Below are positions 41,163 to 49,330 of a stretch of DNA of 64,000 bases, one piece after another (the stretch's first letter is position 1; each line of letters begins with the position of its first letter). Origin of the DNA: Labedaea rhizosphaerae (lineage in GTDB: Bacteria; Actinomycetota; Actinomycetes; Mycobacteriales; Pseudonocardiaceae). The translations under genes and the position numbers were made by a program. The stretch is taken from the NCBI RefSeq assembly GCF_004362825.1, contig NZ_SNXZ01000003.1, forward strand, positions 844,784 to 908,783, in the 5' to 3' direction. The notes under the pieces were generated by a model, which worked only from the letters and a program-made list of their open reading frames with translations, was not told where the DNA came from and made no database searches.

Positions 41163-42239
41163 CTGCCGGTCCGACTTGATCTGCGACGCCAACCGCTTGG
41201 CCTGCCGTGCATAGGCCAACGTGGCGTCGCGATCCCCCGTCGCGGCATAGGCGTTCGCGAGATCGACCAGCAGCGACGTTCGCGCCCGCATGAACTCCTG
41301 CGGCAACCGCGGGAGCGCATCGCCGAGCTGGTCGATCGCGTCGGACTCGCCGAGCTTGCTCAGCGCATGCCCACGCCAGCGGTCGAGGTGCCCCGGCCCG
41401 AGGAACAAGAACGGCAGCGCCGGGTCCACGGGATCGTTCGGCAGCAGCGCGTCAGCCTCGTCGAAGGCCCGCAACGCCTCGGCACGGCGGCCAACCGCGG
41501 CAAGACCCTCGCCATGTGCTGCGGCGAGCCACGCCCGCAGCAGCCGAGGCGCCGAAGCCCCAGCCGTCCGCGCCTCCCCGAGCTGCCCGACCGCCGCCTC
41601 CATCTCACCGATGTCGATCAGGATGAACGCCTGCTGTGCGGTGGCATGCGCCAGCAGTACCGATGATCCGGCCTCGCGCGCCCCAGCCTTGGCCTTCTCG
41701 TGGTGATCCCACGCCTGCCGAATCGCGTTGCGGTCCAACGCCTCCCACCCGGCCAACGCGGACGCCTCGGTCAGAACGCCGGCCAGCGCCTGGCGCTGCC
41801 CGCGCGTGGTGCTGTAGTCGAGCAGCCGCTCGATCTGCGCGATCTGACTCCGCAGCTCGTCGAGCACGGCAATGCCGCCGAACTTGCGGTCGACATGCCG
41901 CGCGTTCTCGACCTGCTGTCGGAACAGCTCGACGGTCCCGTCATCGACTGGGCGCGCGATGGTGAGCCGCGACCGTAGTTCCTCGACCTCGCTGTCGTCC
42001 AGCTCGGCAGGGAAGCCCAGCTCCTCGTTCGTGAGCCCGTAGACGTCCCGGAACAACCGCTGGTAAGTCGGACTGACCGCCGTCCGGCCGTTCTCCCAGC
42101 TCGACAACTTCGTCTTCAGACTGCTCGCAGTCATCACCGGAATACCCAGCATCTCCGCACGCCGGAGCATCATTTCGATGACCGCACTCGCGGAGTAGGC
42201 GCGCTGGCGACGCACCTCTTGCAGCCTGGTCGCAGGCAT
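41109..42239 (-). CDS. XRE-like regulator with TPR-type C-terminus
   Basis: A 376-residue protein. An N-terminal HTH (TRLQEVRRQRAYSASAVIEM, SSLKTKLSSWENGRTAVSPT) is followed by helical repeats (AGWEALDRNAIRQAWDHHEKAK, AWLAAAHGEGLAAVGRRAEA). The C-terminal part shares the motif AGWEALDR...AW.HHE.AK with the regulator at 48132. ATG 42239 has AGGGGGA upstream. TPR-bearing regulators of this size can sense small ligands or peptides; the ligand is unknown. Confidence 0.85.
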   Translation of the reverse strand: MPATRLQEVRRQRAYSASAVIEMMLRRAEMLGIPVMTASSLKTKLSSWENGRTAVSPTYQRLFRDVYGLTNEELGFPAELDDSEVEELRSRLTIARPVDDGTVELFRQQVENARHVDRKFGGIAVLDELRSQIAQIERLLDYSTTRGQRQALAGVLTEASALAGWEALDRNAIRQAWDHHEKAKAGAREAGSSVLLAHATAQQAFILIDIGEMEAAVGQLGEARTAGASAPRLLRAWLAAAHGEGLAAVGRRAEALRAFDEADALLPNDPVDPALPFLFLGPGHLDRWRGHALSKLGESDAIDQLGDALPRLPQEFMRARTSLLVDLANAYAATGDRDATLAYARQAKRLASQIKSDRQLRRLNGVVLPTGRSARR

Positions 42240-42388
42240 CGAACCATCCCCCTGGATATCCGCTGTGACCTGCGGAGTTAATTCGAGTTATCTCCTACCG
42301 GGTTAACCGCAGCCAGCTGTTTAACGGCACGAATCCGCCGTTTCCTTGAGGCATGAATGAACGCCGAAACGCCGCCACCGGGAAGCCT

Positions 42389-42787
42389 CTACTTCCCTCG
42401 GTTGGACCGCTCGATCGCCGCGGTCAGCTCGTCGAGACGCTTGGTGATCTCGCGCAAGTGGTCCTCGATGGCCGCCAGCCGCGCGGGCACGCCGTCGCCG
42501 CCGTAATCGATTGGATCATCCGGGGCCGGCGGGTTGTGTCCGAGCAGCACGGCGGCCAGATGACGCGGGTGCCAGCCGAGCGCGACGGACAGCGCTTCAA
42601 GGGTCCGGCCGCTGCGTCGACGCTGGACGGTGTTGCCGCGGAGCTCGCGCACGATGGACAGCGCGATGTTCGACCGCTCGGCCAGCTCGCGCTGGTTCAG
42701 CCCGAGCTCGGTCAAGCGCTCGTTGATCGCCTTCGCGACCGCCGCCCAATCCTCCGACACGTATTCCTCCGCGGTCCGCCTGAACAT
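42389..42787 (-). CDS. XRE-family repressor divergent from the excisionase gene
   Basis: A 132-residue protein with an HTH (AVAKAINERLTELGLNQREL, RSNIALSIVRELRGNTVQRR) and a helical tail. ATG 42785-42787 (MFRRTAEE). The gap to the divergent excisionase-like gene holds an 18-bp perfect palindrome (AGTGCCGATATCGGCACT). It is the best candidate for the master repressor of excision and transfer, as KorSA-type regulators are in pSAM2. Confidence 0.82.
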   Translation of the reverse strand: MFRRTAEEYVSEDWAAVAKAINERLTELGLNQRELAERSNIALSIVRELRGNTVQRRRSGRTLEALSVALGWHPRHLAAVLLGHNPPAPDDPIDYGGDGVPARLAAIEDHLREITKRLDELTAAIERSNRGK

Positions 42788-42857
42788 CGACTTTAACGGG
42801 ACCACCCCATTTCGCGGGTGCGGGTTCGCCCGCGATTAGGCCAGACGTGTCTTCACT

Positions 42858-42875
42858 AGTGCCGATATCGGCACT
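42858..42875. promoter_or_regulatory. 18-bp perfect palindrome between repressor and excisionase genes
   Basis: AGTGCCGATATCGGCACT lies in the divergent promoter region, 41 bp before the excisionase ATG and 70 bp before the repressor start, just upstream of a TTAATACT -10-like word. Confidence 0.7.
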
Positions 42876-42915
42876 TCATTAATACTTTGTCACCACTTAC
42901 CTCAAGGAATCTTCC

Positions 42916-43197
42916 ATGAACACACCCTTGTCGAATGCCGGAGACCCGGCGTTCTACACAGTCCGAGAGGCCGCGCGGATTCTGCGCGTGGACTCGTCAA
43001 CCCTCTACCGGGCGATCAGGGAAGACGCGTTCCCTGCCGTCCAGGTCCGCACTCGCTACGTGATCCCGGCCGCGGTGCTGCACAAGCTGATCGTCGAGGC
43101 CGAGGCGTTCGGCGGCCGGGTCGACCCGGCCGCGATGGCCGCCGAGCAGCGCACGGCCCGCGAGGTCGCTCGCCTCCGCGGAGGTGCCGCATGGTGA
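42916..43197 (+). CDS. Excisionase/MerR-like HTH protein (Xis)
   Basis: A 93-residue protein with a helix-turn-helix of the excisionase (HTH_17) type: FYTVREAARILRVDSSTLYR, AIREDAFPAVQVRTRYVIP. The first gene of the transfer operon; its stop overlaps the WhiB start (ATGGTGA). It probably directs excision with the tyrosine recombinase, although the family also includes transcription regulators. Confidence 0.85.
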   Translation: MNTPLSNAGDPAFYTVREAARILRVDSSTLYRAIREDAFPAVQVRTRYVIPAAVLHKLIVEAEAFGGRVDPAAMAAEQRTAREVARLRGGAAW

Positions 43198-43562
43198 CCT
43201 CGGATGATCACTGGCGGTTCGTCGGCATCGCATGGCGGCTCGACCGTCTGCGCTGGGTGCCGCGAGACGTGCTCGCCGACGTCGTGATGAAGGACGGCGA
43301 ATGCGTGTGGGCGTTCGCTGACGGCGACCCGCCCGAGCTGACCGGCCACGACGGCATCGACCGCGAATTGGCCGCCCGGCTGTGCGCACGCTGCCCGGTC
43401 CAGGACGAATGCCTGGAACTCGAGCTGCGCACGGCCGGCGAGCACACCACCGGCGTGTGGGGCGCGCTCAACGAGCGTGACCGCCGCGCCCTCTACCCCC
43501 ACTGGCGTCAGCGCGGCGAACGCGCCGAGCCGCTCGACGAGGACGGAGGCGAGGAGCAGTGA
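43191..43562 (+). CDS. WhiB-like iron-sulphur protein inside the mobile element
   Basis: A 123-residue WhiB family protein. The four cysteines follow the family pattern: one in GECVWAF, then LCARCPVQDEC (C-x2-C-x5-C). The turn GVWGA replaces the usual GVWGG. C-terminal basic residues (RDRRALYPHWRQRG) follow. It overlaps the excisionase and the next gene, so it is translated as part of the transfer operon. WhiB proteins bind a 4Fe-4S cluster and act on sigma factors; one carried by an integrative element could alter host gene expression. Confidence 0.9.
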   Translation: MVTSDDHWRFVGIAWRLDRLRWVPRDVLADVVMKDGECVWAFADGDPPELTGHDGIDRELAARLCARCPVQDECLELELRTAGEHTTGVWGALNERDRRALYPHWRQRGERAEPLDEDGGEEQ

Positions 43563-43888
43563 ACGAGATCAGCGTGACGCCGACGCAGCTCCTCGCCGGG
43601 GTCGGCGTGCTGGTGGTCCTGCTCTGGGTCTGGCGCGCGAGCGCACGCCGAGCCAAGGCCGCGGCCGAGGCAGCTAGGAACGGCGCACGGCTGCTGTCGC
43701 TTGCCGGGCGCGTGCTGTTCACGGCCGGGCTGATCGTGGGCGTGCAGTGGATCGTGATCCTGCACCCGGAGAACAAGTGGCTGTTGCTTACGGCGCTTGG
43801 ACTTCCGGCGTTGTTCGCAGCGCACGCGCTCACTCGCGCGCTCACGGTGACCACTGTGGACAGTCCACGCAGGAGGGGTCGGCGATGA
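43559..43888 (+). CDS. Small membrane protein of the transfer operon (Spd-like)
   Basis: A 109-residue protein with three membrane helices (LLAGVGVLVVLLWVWRASAR, RVLFTAGLIVGVQWIVIL, WLLLTALGLPALFAAHAL). It starts at GTG overlapping the WhiB stop. Small hydrophobic proteins next to TraB are typical spread (Spd) proteins of actinomycete conjugative elements. Confidence 0.75.
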   Translation: MNEISVTPTQLLAGVGVLVVLLWVWRASARRAKAAAEAARNGARLLSLAGRVLFTAGLIVGVQWIVILHPENKWLLLTALGLPALFAAHALTRALTVTTVDSPRRRGRR

Positions 43889-44610
43889 ACGAGAGGAGGA
43901 CCAGGGTGGCCGCCACGCGGCGGCCACCCGCCCCCGCCCAGCGTCTTGCCCGTGAGGCAGCAGAGGCAGCGGAGTTGCGCGCGTACCAGACCGACCCGGA
44001 CGTGATCGCGCTTCAGGTCGAGCGCGTGCGGTCCCAGGTGGACCGCTTGTGCTGGACCGGCATCGTGCTCGGCTTGGCGTTCACGATGACCAATGTTCAG
44101 ACGTTCGCCGCGGCCGGCACGGCGGCCTGGTCGCTACCTTGGCTGGCGGCATGGCTGCTCGATCCCACGGTGTCCGTCGTGTTGCTGGCGATCCTTCGCG
44201 CCGAGCAGGTGACCGCGAGATACCAGGTGCGCACCGGAGTGTGGGTGCGCCGGGCGAAGTGGCTCACGCTCGCGGCGACGTATCTCATGAACACTTGGGC
44301 GTCCTACGCGGCCGGTTCGCCGGCCAGGATCGTGCTGCACTCCGTACCGCCGCTCGTCGTGTTCGTGGCAGCCGAGGCCGTGACCGATCTGCGCGACAAG
44401 CTCACGGAGGCCGTGAACGCCGCGTTCGCCGAGGCCGTTCATGAACGCCCGCGCCCACGCCGATCGTTCACGGACTACCTCATGGACGCTCGGCGCGCGT
44501 GGAAGCCGGGCACGAAGGTGACGCCCGCGTGGGTTCGCGAGGTCACCAAGTGCTCGCGCGGCCTGTCCTCGCGCGTCGCCGCCGCGCTCGCCGAGGAGGT
44601 GCGTTCATGA
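43885..44610 (+). CDS. Membrane protein of the transfer operon (SpdB/DUF2637-like)
   Basis: A 241-residue protein with four hydrophobic segments (DRLCWTGIVLGLAFTMTNVQ, WLAAWLLDPTVSVVLLAILR, TLAATYLMNTWASYAA, IVLHSVPPLVVFVAAEAV) and a basic C-terminal domain. The arrangement matches DUF2637/SpdB proteins that help intramycelial spread of conjugative elements. ATG 43885 follows GGAGGGG. Its stop overlaps the TraB ATG (ATGA). Confidence 0.78.
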   Translation: MNERRTRVAATRRPPAPAQRLAREAAEAAELRAYQTDPDVIALQVERVRSQVDRLCWTGIVLGLAFTMTNVQTFAAAGTAAWSLPWLAAWLLDPTVSVVLLAILRAEQVTARYQVRTGVWVRRAKWLTLAATYLMNTWASYAAGSPARIVLHSVPPLVVFVAAEAVTDLRDKLTEAVNAAFAEAVHERPRPRRSFTDYLMDARRAWKPGTKVTPAWVREVTKCSRGLSSRVAAALAEEVRS

Positions 44611-46682
44611 ACGGCACCGAATCGAACGAAGTCGTGGATGTCGGTCCCGTGTACGACGGTGAACTGGTCGACGAGTCGGAGGCGCAGTACACCTCGCCGA
44701 GGCTCGGCCGGTTCGCGTCGTGGTGGCTGCGATCGCCCCGCGTTCCGATGTGGCTCAAGGACCGCCGGCAAGCGCGGCAGGCCGCGAAAGACGCCGCTGC
44801 TGCGGTCCTCCGTTCACCGTGGCGGTACCTGCTCGCGGTGTGCCGCGGACTGCTCGCGGCCGCGCGGTGGTGGCGTCGATGGGTGACGGTGCGGGACTTC
44901 CGCGAGGCCGCTGAGTCGTCGGAGAAGTTGGCGGACAAGTTCACGGAGATCCGCGCGCTGACCTTGTTCCGTTGGAAGGTGACCGGGGCTGTCATGGTGG
45001 CGTCCGCCGTCGCGGTGGCGCTCGTGGCTCTGGTGTACGGCCACCGAGGTTTGTGGATCACGGCTGGTGTCACTTCTCTTGGGCTCGCGATCCTCGGCCG
45101 TCGCCGCGACGGCGCACCCGGCCGCAAGGCTGTGCTGGCAGGCCCGCGGTCGTTGTCATGGACCATGGACCCGCAAGTCCTGGTCGACGCGTTCCGGGAC
45201 GCGAAGCTGATCGGCAAGGACGAGCTGCTGCGTCTGGTCGAGCGGGCAACCCGGGTCGGCGACGGTTGGGCGATCACCGTCGACCTGCCCGCGACCCGCA
45301 AGGCCGCGGACGTCATCAAGAACCGGGAAGCGCTGGCGTCCGCGCTCGCTGTCGACGAGGTGCAGCTCATTGCCGAGCGTGTACGCGGGAACGGCGGCCA
45401 CGCCGGGCGGGTGTCCATGTGGGTCGCGGACTCCGATCCGTACGCCAAGCCTCCGTTGCGGACACCGTTGCTTGCCGCGCAACGCTGGGACGCGTGGCGT
45501 CCGGTGCCGTTCGGACGCGACGCGCGAGACCGCAAGGTCGACCTGCCGCTGGTCTGGACGTCGCTGCTCGTCGGCGCAATCCCCAGGCAGGGCAAGACGT
45601 TTGCGGCCCGGCTCGCCGCGGCCGGTCTGATCCTCGACCCGCACACCCGGCTCTACGTCGCGGACTTCAAGGCAGGCAAGGATTGGGATGCGGCAGGAAA
45701 GGTCGCGCACCGGTTCATGTCCGGCGACGAGGCGGAACACGTGGTCACCCTGGTCGGCTGGCTCGCCGAGCTTGTCGCCGAGGTCCAGGGGCGATACCGG
45801 CGCATGCGCGAGCTGGACGACACGGTATGCCCGGAATCCAAGGTCACCCCTGCCATGTCGCGGGACAAGTCGCTGAACATGCCGATCACGGCGGTGTTCA
45901 TCGACGAGGTACAGGTTCCCTTGGAGGACCGGACGCCGATCGAGGTCGAAGGCAAGCGCTTGGCGGCCGGCGACTACATCGGCGAGCTGCTGACGTGGCT
46001 CGCCAAGAAGGGGCCGGCCGCCGGGATCGTGCTCGTGCTGGCCACGCAGCGGCCGGACTCGAAGACGATTCCGTCGGGCCTGCGCGCGGTCCTCGGCTCG
46101 CGGTTCGCGCTGCGGGTCATGGACTGGCGGGACTCCAACATCGTCCTCGGCGAGCAGATGAACACCCGCGGCTACGACAGTTCGCGGCTGCTCGCGTCGC
46201 ACAAGGGTGTGGGCATCCTGCGCCCTGACGGCGAGGCGCAGGCAGGCGCGGACGTGCTGGCCTTGACGGTGCGCACGTACTACATGCCGAACGAGGACTG
46301 GCGCGAGCTGTGCGGCCGAGGCCGAGCGCTACGGGAGGCAGCCGGAACGCTGACCGGTCACGCGGCCGGGCACGACCTGCCGCCAGCCACGCCCGTCCTG
46401 TCGATCGGCTCAGTGCAGGAGGTCCGCGGACCGGTCCTGCCGGAACCGTTGGCGTCGGTGGTGGCGTACCTCGGCGACGACCTCGACGACCGCGAGTTCG
46501 TACCGACCGCCGAACTGGTGGACGCGCTGGACGTCGAGCCGAACGCGTTCGGCAGAGCTATGGCGGACCTCGGCTGCTCGTCGACACGAGACCGGATCAC
46601 CGGCGACGACGGCGAAGCACGACGGGTCCGCGGGTTCCGAACAGCCGACATCCGAGCCGCGATGAGCCGGGACGGCAGGTGA
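44607..46682 (+). CDS. TraB/FtsK-type DNA translocase for conjugative transfer
   Basis: A 691-residue FtsK/SpoIIIE ATPase. N-terminal hydrophobic segments (VMVASAVAVALVALVYGHRG) anchor it in the membrane. The motor domain has Walker A GAIPRQGKTFAAR at about 322 and Walker B PITAVFIDEVQ at about 430, followed by VLATQRPDSKTIPSGLRAVL. The C-terminal winged helix (about 620-690, FVPTAELVDALDVEPNAFGR) may read clt-like repeats in DNA. Such proteins move double-stranded DNA between mycelia. The ATGA overlap couples it to the Spd gene. Confidence 0.93.
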   Translation: MNGTESNEVVDVGPVYDGELVDESEAQYTSPRLGRFASWWLRSPRVPMWLKDRRQARQAAKDAAAAVLRSPWRYLLAVCRGLLAAARWWRRWVTVRDFREAAESSEKLADKFTEIRALTLFRWKVTGAVMVASAVAVALVALVYGHRGLWITAGVTSLGLAILGRRRDGAPGRKAVLAGPRSLSWTMDPQVLVDAFRDAKLIGKDELLRLVERATRVGDGWAITVDLPATRKAADVIKNREALASALAVDEVQLIAERVRGNGGHAGRVSMWVADSDPYAKPPLRTPLLAAQRWDAWRPVPFGRDARDRKVDLPLVWTSLLVGAIPRQGKTFAARLAAAGLILDPHTRLYVADFKAGKDWDAAGKVAHRFMSGDEAEHVVTLVGWLAELVAEVQGRYRRMRELDDTVCPESKVTPAMSRDKSLNMPITAVFIDEVQVPLEDRTPIEVEGKRLAAGDYIGELLTWLAKKGPAAGIVLVLATQRPDSKTIPSGLRAVLGSRFALRVMDWRDSNIVLGEQMNTRGYDSSRLLASHKGVGILRPDGEAQAGADVLALTVRTYYMPNEDWRELCGRGRALREAAGTLTGHAAGHDLPPATPVLSIGSVQEVRGPVLPEPLASVVAYLGDDLDDREFVPTAELVDALDVEPNAFGRAMADLGCSSTRDRITGDDGEARRVRGFRTADIRAAMSRDGR

Positions 46683-46836
46683 TGGAGGCGTCCCAGCAGC
46701 GGGGACGGCACGATATGCGCCCTGAGCTGGGCAGACAACAAAAGGGACGGCTGGGACGGCACCGCAAAGTGCCGTCCCAGCCGTCCACTTGTGGGGTCGG
46801 AACGCCCCTGAAGAGAGGCGCCCGGATGCCGTCCCG

Positions 46837-47439
46837 CTACGGCAGGTCCTCGAACGGGATGATCACGCAGTCGCCCAGTTCGCGGATGAGGTTCGTCGCG
46901 CGAACCCACGACACTGCCGGGTCGTCGAAGGCGACCGTTGTCGGCCCGACCGGAACCGGTCGACCGCCGCCACTGCGGTAGAGCATCCCGCGAACCCCGA
47001 CGACCGGACACGACCCGACGCGGACCACCACGGCGCCGCGGCGCAGCGCCGGGCACAGCTTCGCCGACAGCCGAGCGCACGGAGCGCAGATCGGCGGCTC
47101 GGTGACGCCCATGCGATTCGGCCACGAGGGCCAGTCATCACGGTAGTCCCTGAGAATCCACAGCACGCCGTCCTCGTTCCGGCCGGCCGGACCGGCACAC
47201 ACCTGGCAGAGGAGCCGCGACATGGCTCGCCGCTGCCGCTGAGGATGGATGCGCCCGAACTCGGGTCGCCCATGCCGGAGGCGGAGTGGCGTCCGTGCCC
47301 ACAGCACGCCATGACTGTCCCGGTCGCCGATCGTCTCGTCCGCGTAGCCGATCCCGCGCGAGTGCTCGATGAGCGCGTACGGCAGCTCCTGCTCCTCGGT
47401 CCACGCCGTGATGTACGGCGCCACGATGGCGGCCGTCAC
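46837..47439 (-). CDS. CxxC protein, paralogue of the one at 3229
   Basis: A 200-residue protein with the block RQRRAMSRLLCQVCAGPA followed by CAPCARLSAKLCPALRRGA, the same cysteine layout as the backbone copy at 3229. It is the last gene of a three-gene minus operon, with a four-base overlap with the HTH gene. Function unknown. Its repeated pairing with HTH genes suggests a conserved regulator/partner module. Confidence 0.78.
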   Translation of the reverse strand: MTAAIVAPYITAWTEEQELPYALIEHSRGIGYADETIGDRDSHGVLWARTPLRLRHGRPEFGRIHPQRQRRAMSRLLCQVCAGPAGRNEDGVLWILRDYRDDWPSWPNRMGVTEPPICAPCARLSAKLCPALRRGAVVVRVGSCPVVGVRGMLYRSGGGRPVPVGPTTVAFDDPAVSWVRATNLIRELGDCVIIPFEDLP

Positions 47440-47705
47440 GACCGCTCCATCCGTGCATTGCGAAGGGCGTCAGTCAGCAGAACCGGCGCGGGCACGTCGA
47501 GGCAGCGGCACAGCTCAAGCAGCCGGACCACGGTGAGCTGCCGCGTGCCGTCCTCGTAGGACAAGAGGGTGCGCCCCTTGATGCCCGAAGGCAGGCAAGC
47601 GACGAGCCGAGCGCGCGACCACCCCCGCGCCTCACGGCGACGCCGCAACTCCTCACCCAGAGCCCGCGACACGTACCGATCAGCCCTACGGTTACCCACG
47701 GCCAT
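47436..47705 (-). CDS. Small HTH (XRE) regulator, partner of the CxxC protein
   Basis: An 89-residue protein with a single HTH (LGEELRRRREARGWSRARLV, TLLSYEDGTRQLTVVRLLEL). It is closely related to the first half of the regulator at 34794. It overlaps the CxxC gene by ATGA and the upstream gene by 14 bp. Confidence 0.82.
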   Translation of the reverse strand: MAVGNRRADRYVSRALGEELRRRREARGWSRARLVACLPSGIKGRTLLSYEDGTRQLTVVRLLELCRCLDVPAPVLLTDALRNARMERS

Positions 47706-47985
47706 CACCCTCGGCTTCCCGCCGCCGCGCCCGCGCTTCGATCGCGTCAGCAGCCGCTGAGACGAGATGCGCGAGCGACCACTCCTGCTCGACCGAGAAC
47801 CCTCCGGTTCGGTAGTCGTCGGCCTTGCAGTAGTCGAGGATGTACTGGGCGATCTCGTAGTTGACCAGGCTCAACTCGCTCATCAACTGGCTGTCGGCTA
47901 CCGAGATTCCGCCGGTCGGGATGATCGGCCGGCCGGTCGCCAACGATTCGAGCGGTCCCCACCCCGTTCGGTCGACGTTCGTCAT
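47692..47985 (-). CDS. Small conserved protein, first gene of the HTH/CxxC operon
   Basis: A 97-residue protein (MTNVDRTGWGPLESLATGRP start, AGGAGG upstream) with an acidic, helical middle (SELSLVNYEIAQYILDYCKA). Not recognised. Operon with the HTH and CxxC genes. Confidence 0.7.
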   Translation of the reverse strand: MTNVDRTGWGPLESLATGRPIIPTGGISVADSQLMSELSLVNYEIAQYILDYCKADDYRTGGFSVEQEWSLAHLVSAAADAIEARARRREAEGDGRG

Positions 47986-48131
47986 GTTGCCCTCCTGCTT
48001 CCCATCACGCGCGCGCCCGCGACGCGCCACGAGACACGTACCGTGTAAGACTGAAATCAGTCTTCAGTCGGCACTTGTTCGGCAGAATGACAAGCGCATG
48101 CCATTGGGGTGACACACGTGAGGGGAAGGCA

Positions 48132-49301
48132 ATGCCACTGGAGCAACAACCTGCGGCCAGGACGCTCCTGGAGCACCTGATCCGAACCGAGCGCGGCGAG
48201 ACCTACGAAGAGTTCACCGAGTTCGCCGAGGGGTTCGCCCGCCGCAACCACCTGCCGGGCACCCTCAGCCTCCGCCACCTACTCCGCCTGGCCGCCGGCC
48301 GCCGCCCTGACGGCGGCCCACTCGGCAAGCCCCGCCCGGCCACCGCGGGCCTCCTGGAACGAATCTTCGGCGTCCCCGTGGCCGATCTCCTCCGCCCACC
48401 GAGCCCCGAGACCGACGATCACACGGCTCTGGAACTCCGCCAGCGTCTGAACGCCGCCCGCCACGTCGACATGGCAGTAATCGACCTCCTACGCCAACAG
48501 CTCGACGCCCTGCGGCGTCTGGACCGCCAGATGGGCGCCATCGTCGCCTACGACGAAGTCTGCGCCAAGATCAATCAAATCCATCAGCTCCACACCCACA
48601 GCCTCACCCCAAATGTCCGAATCGCTCTAGCCACCTTGCTAGCTGAACTCAACGCGTTGGCTGGCTGGGAAGCTCTCGACCGATACCAGCTCACCGATGC
48701 GTGGGAACACCATGAACGTGCCAAGCAAGCCGCAAACGAGGCTGAGTCGCCCAACCTTTACGCTCACGCCATGGCGCAACAAGCGTCGATCCTGACGGAT
48801 CTTGCCGAGCCAAATGCCGCGATTGATCAGCTCGCCGCAGCCCGCAGCATGGTCAAACGAACCGCTCCGGCCGTTCTCCGAGCATGGCTTGCCGCCGCTC
48901 ATGGTGAAGGCTTGGCAAACACCAACAACCGTGACGCGGCTCTTCGATCCTTCGATCGGGCCGAGCATCTACGGCCGGCCGACCCGACCAATGTCACGCT
49001 ACCATTCCTATTCCTTGACGGGGTACATCTTCAACGCTGGCGAGGCCACGCTCTTTCCCGCCTCGGTGATACCAATGCGATAGACACGCTAACGAACGCG
49101 CTCAGTAGCCTCGATCCGACATTCAGCCGTGCCGAGGCGGCTCTCCGCATCGACCTTGGTATTGCATTGTGGTCACTGAACGAGCGACAACAAGCACAAG
49201 ATCAGATTCATCGTGCTAGTCATATCGCCAAAGATATAGGTTCGGTTCGTCAACAAATAAGAGGCCGTGCGATCGCAGTCAACAGCAGTCACCTAATGTA
49301 G
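48132..49301 (+). CDS. Regulatory protein with TPR-type repeats
   Basis: A 389-residue protein. The N-terminal 100 residues look like a divergent HTH (SLRHLLRLAAGRRPDGGPLG, LLERIFGVPVADLLRPP); the rest is TPR-like (ALATLLAELNALAGWEALDR, QLTDAWEHHERAKQAANEAE, AVLRAWLAAAHGEGLANTNN). The C-terminal half is homologous to the regulator at 41109. ATG 48132 follows AGGGGAAGG. Divergent from the three-gene HTH/CxxC operon. Confidence 0.8.
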   Translation: MPLEQQPAARTLLEHLIRTERGETYEEFTEFAEGFARRNHLPGTLSLRHLLRLAAGRRPDGGPLGKPRPATAGLLERIFGVPVADLLRPPSPETDDHTALELRQRLNAARHVDMAVIDLLRQQLDALRRLDRQMGAIVAYDEVCAKINQIHQLHTHSLTPNVRIALATLLAELNALAGWEALDRYQLTDAWEHHERAKQAANEAESPNLYAHAMAQQASILTDLAEPNAAIDQLAAARSMVKRTAPAVLRAWLAAAHGEGLANTNNRDAALRSFDRAEHLRPADPTNVTLPFLFLDGVHLQRWRGHALSRLGDTNAIDTLTNALSSLDPTFSRAEAALRIDLGIALWSLNERQQAQDQIHRASHIAKDIGSVRQQIRGRAIAVNSSHLM

Positions 49302-49330
49302 GTGATAGTCACGAAACTAACCTGGCAGCA

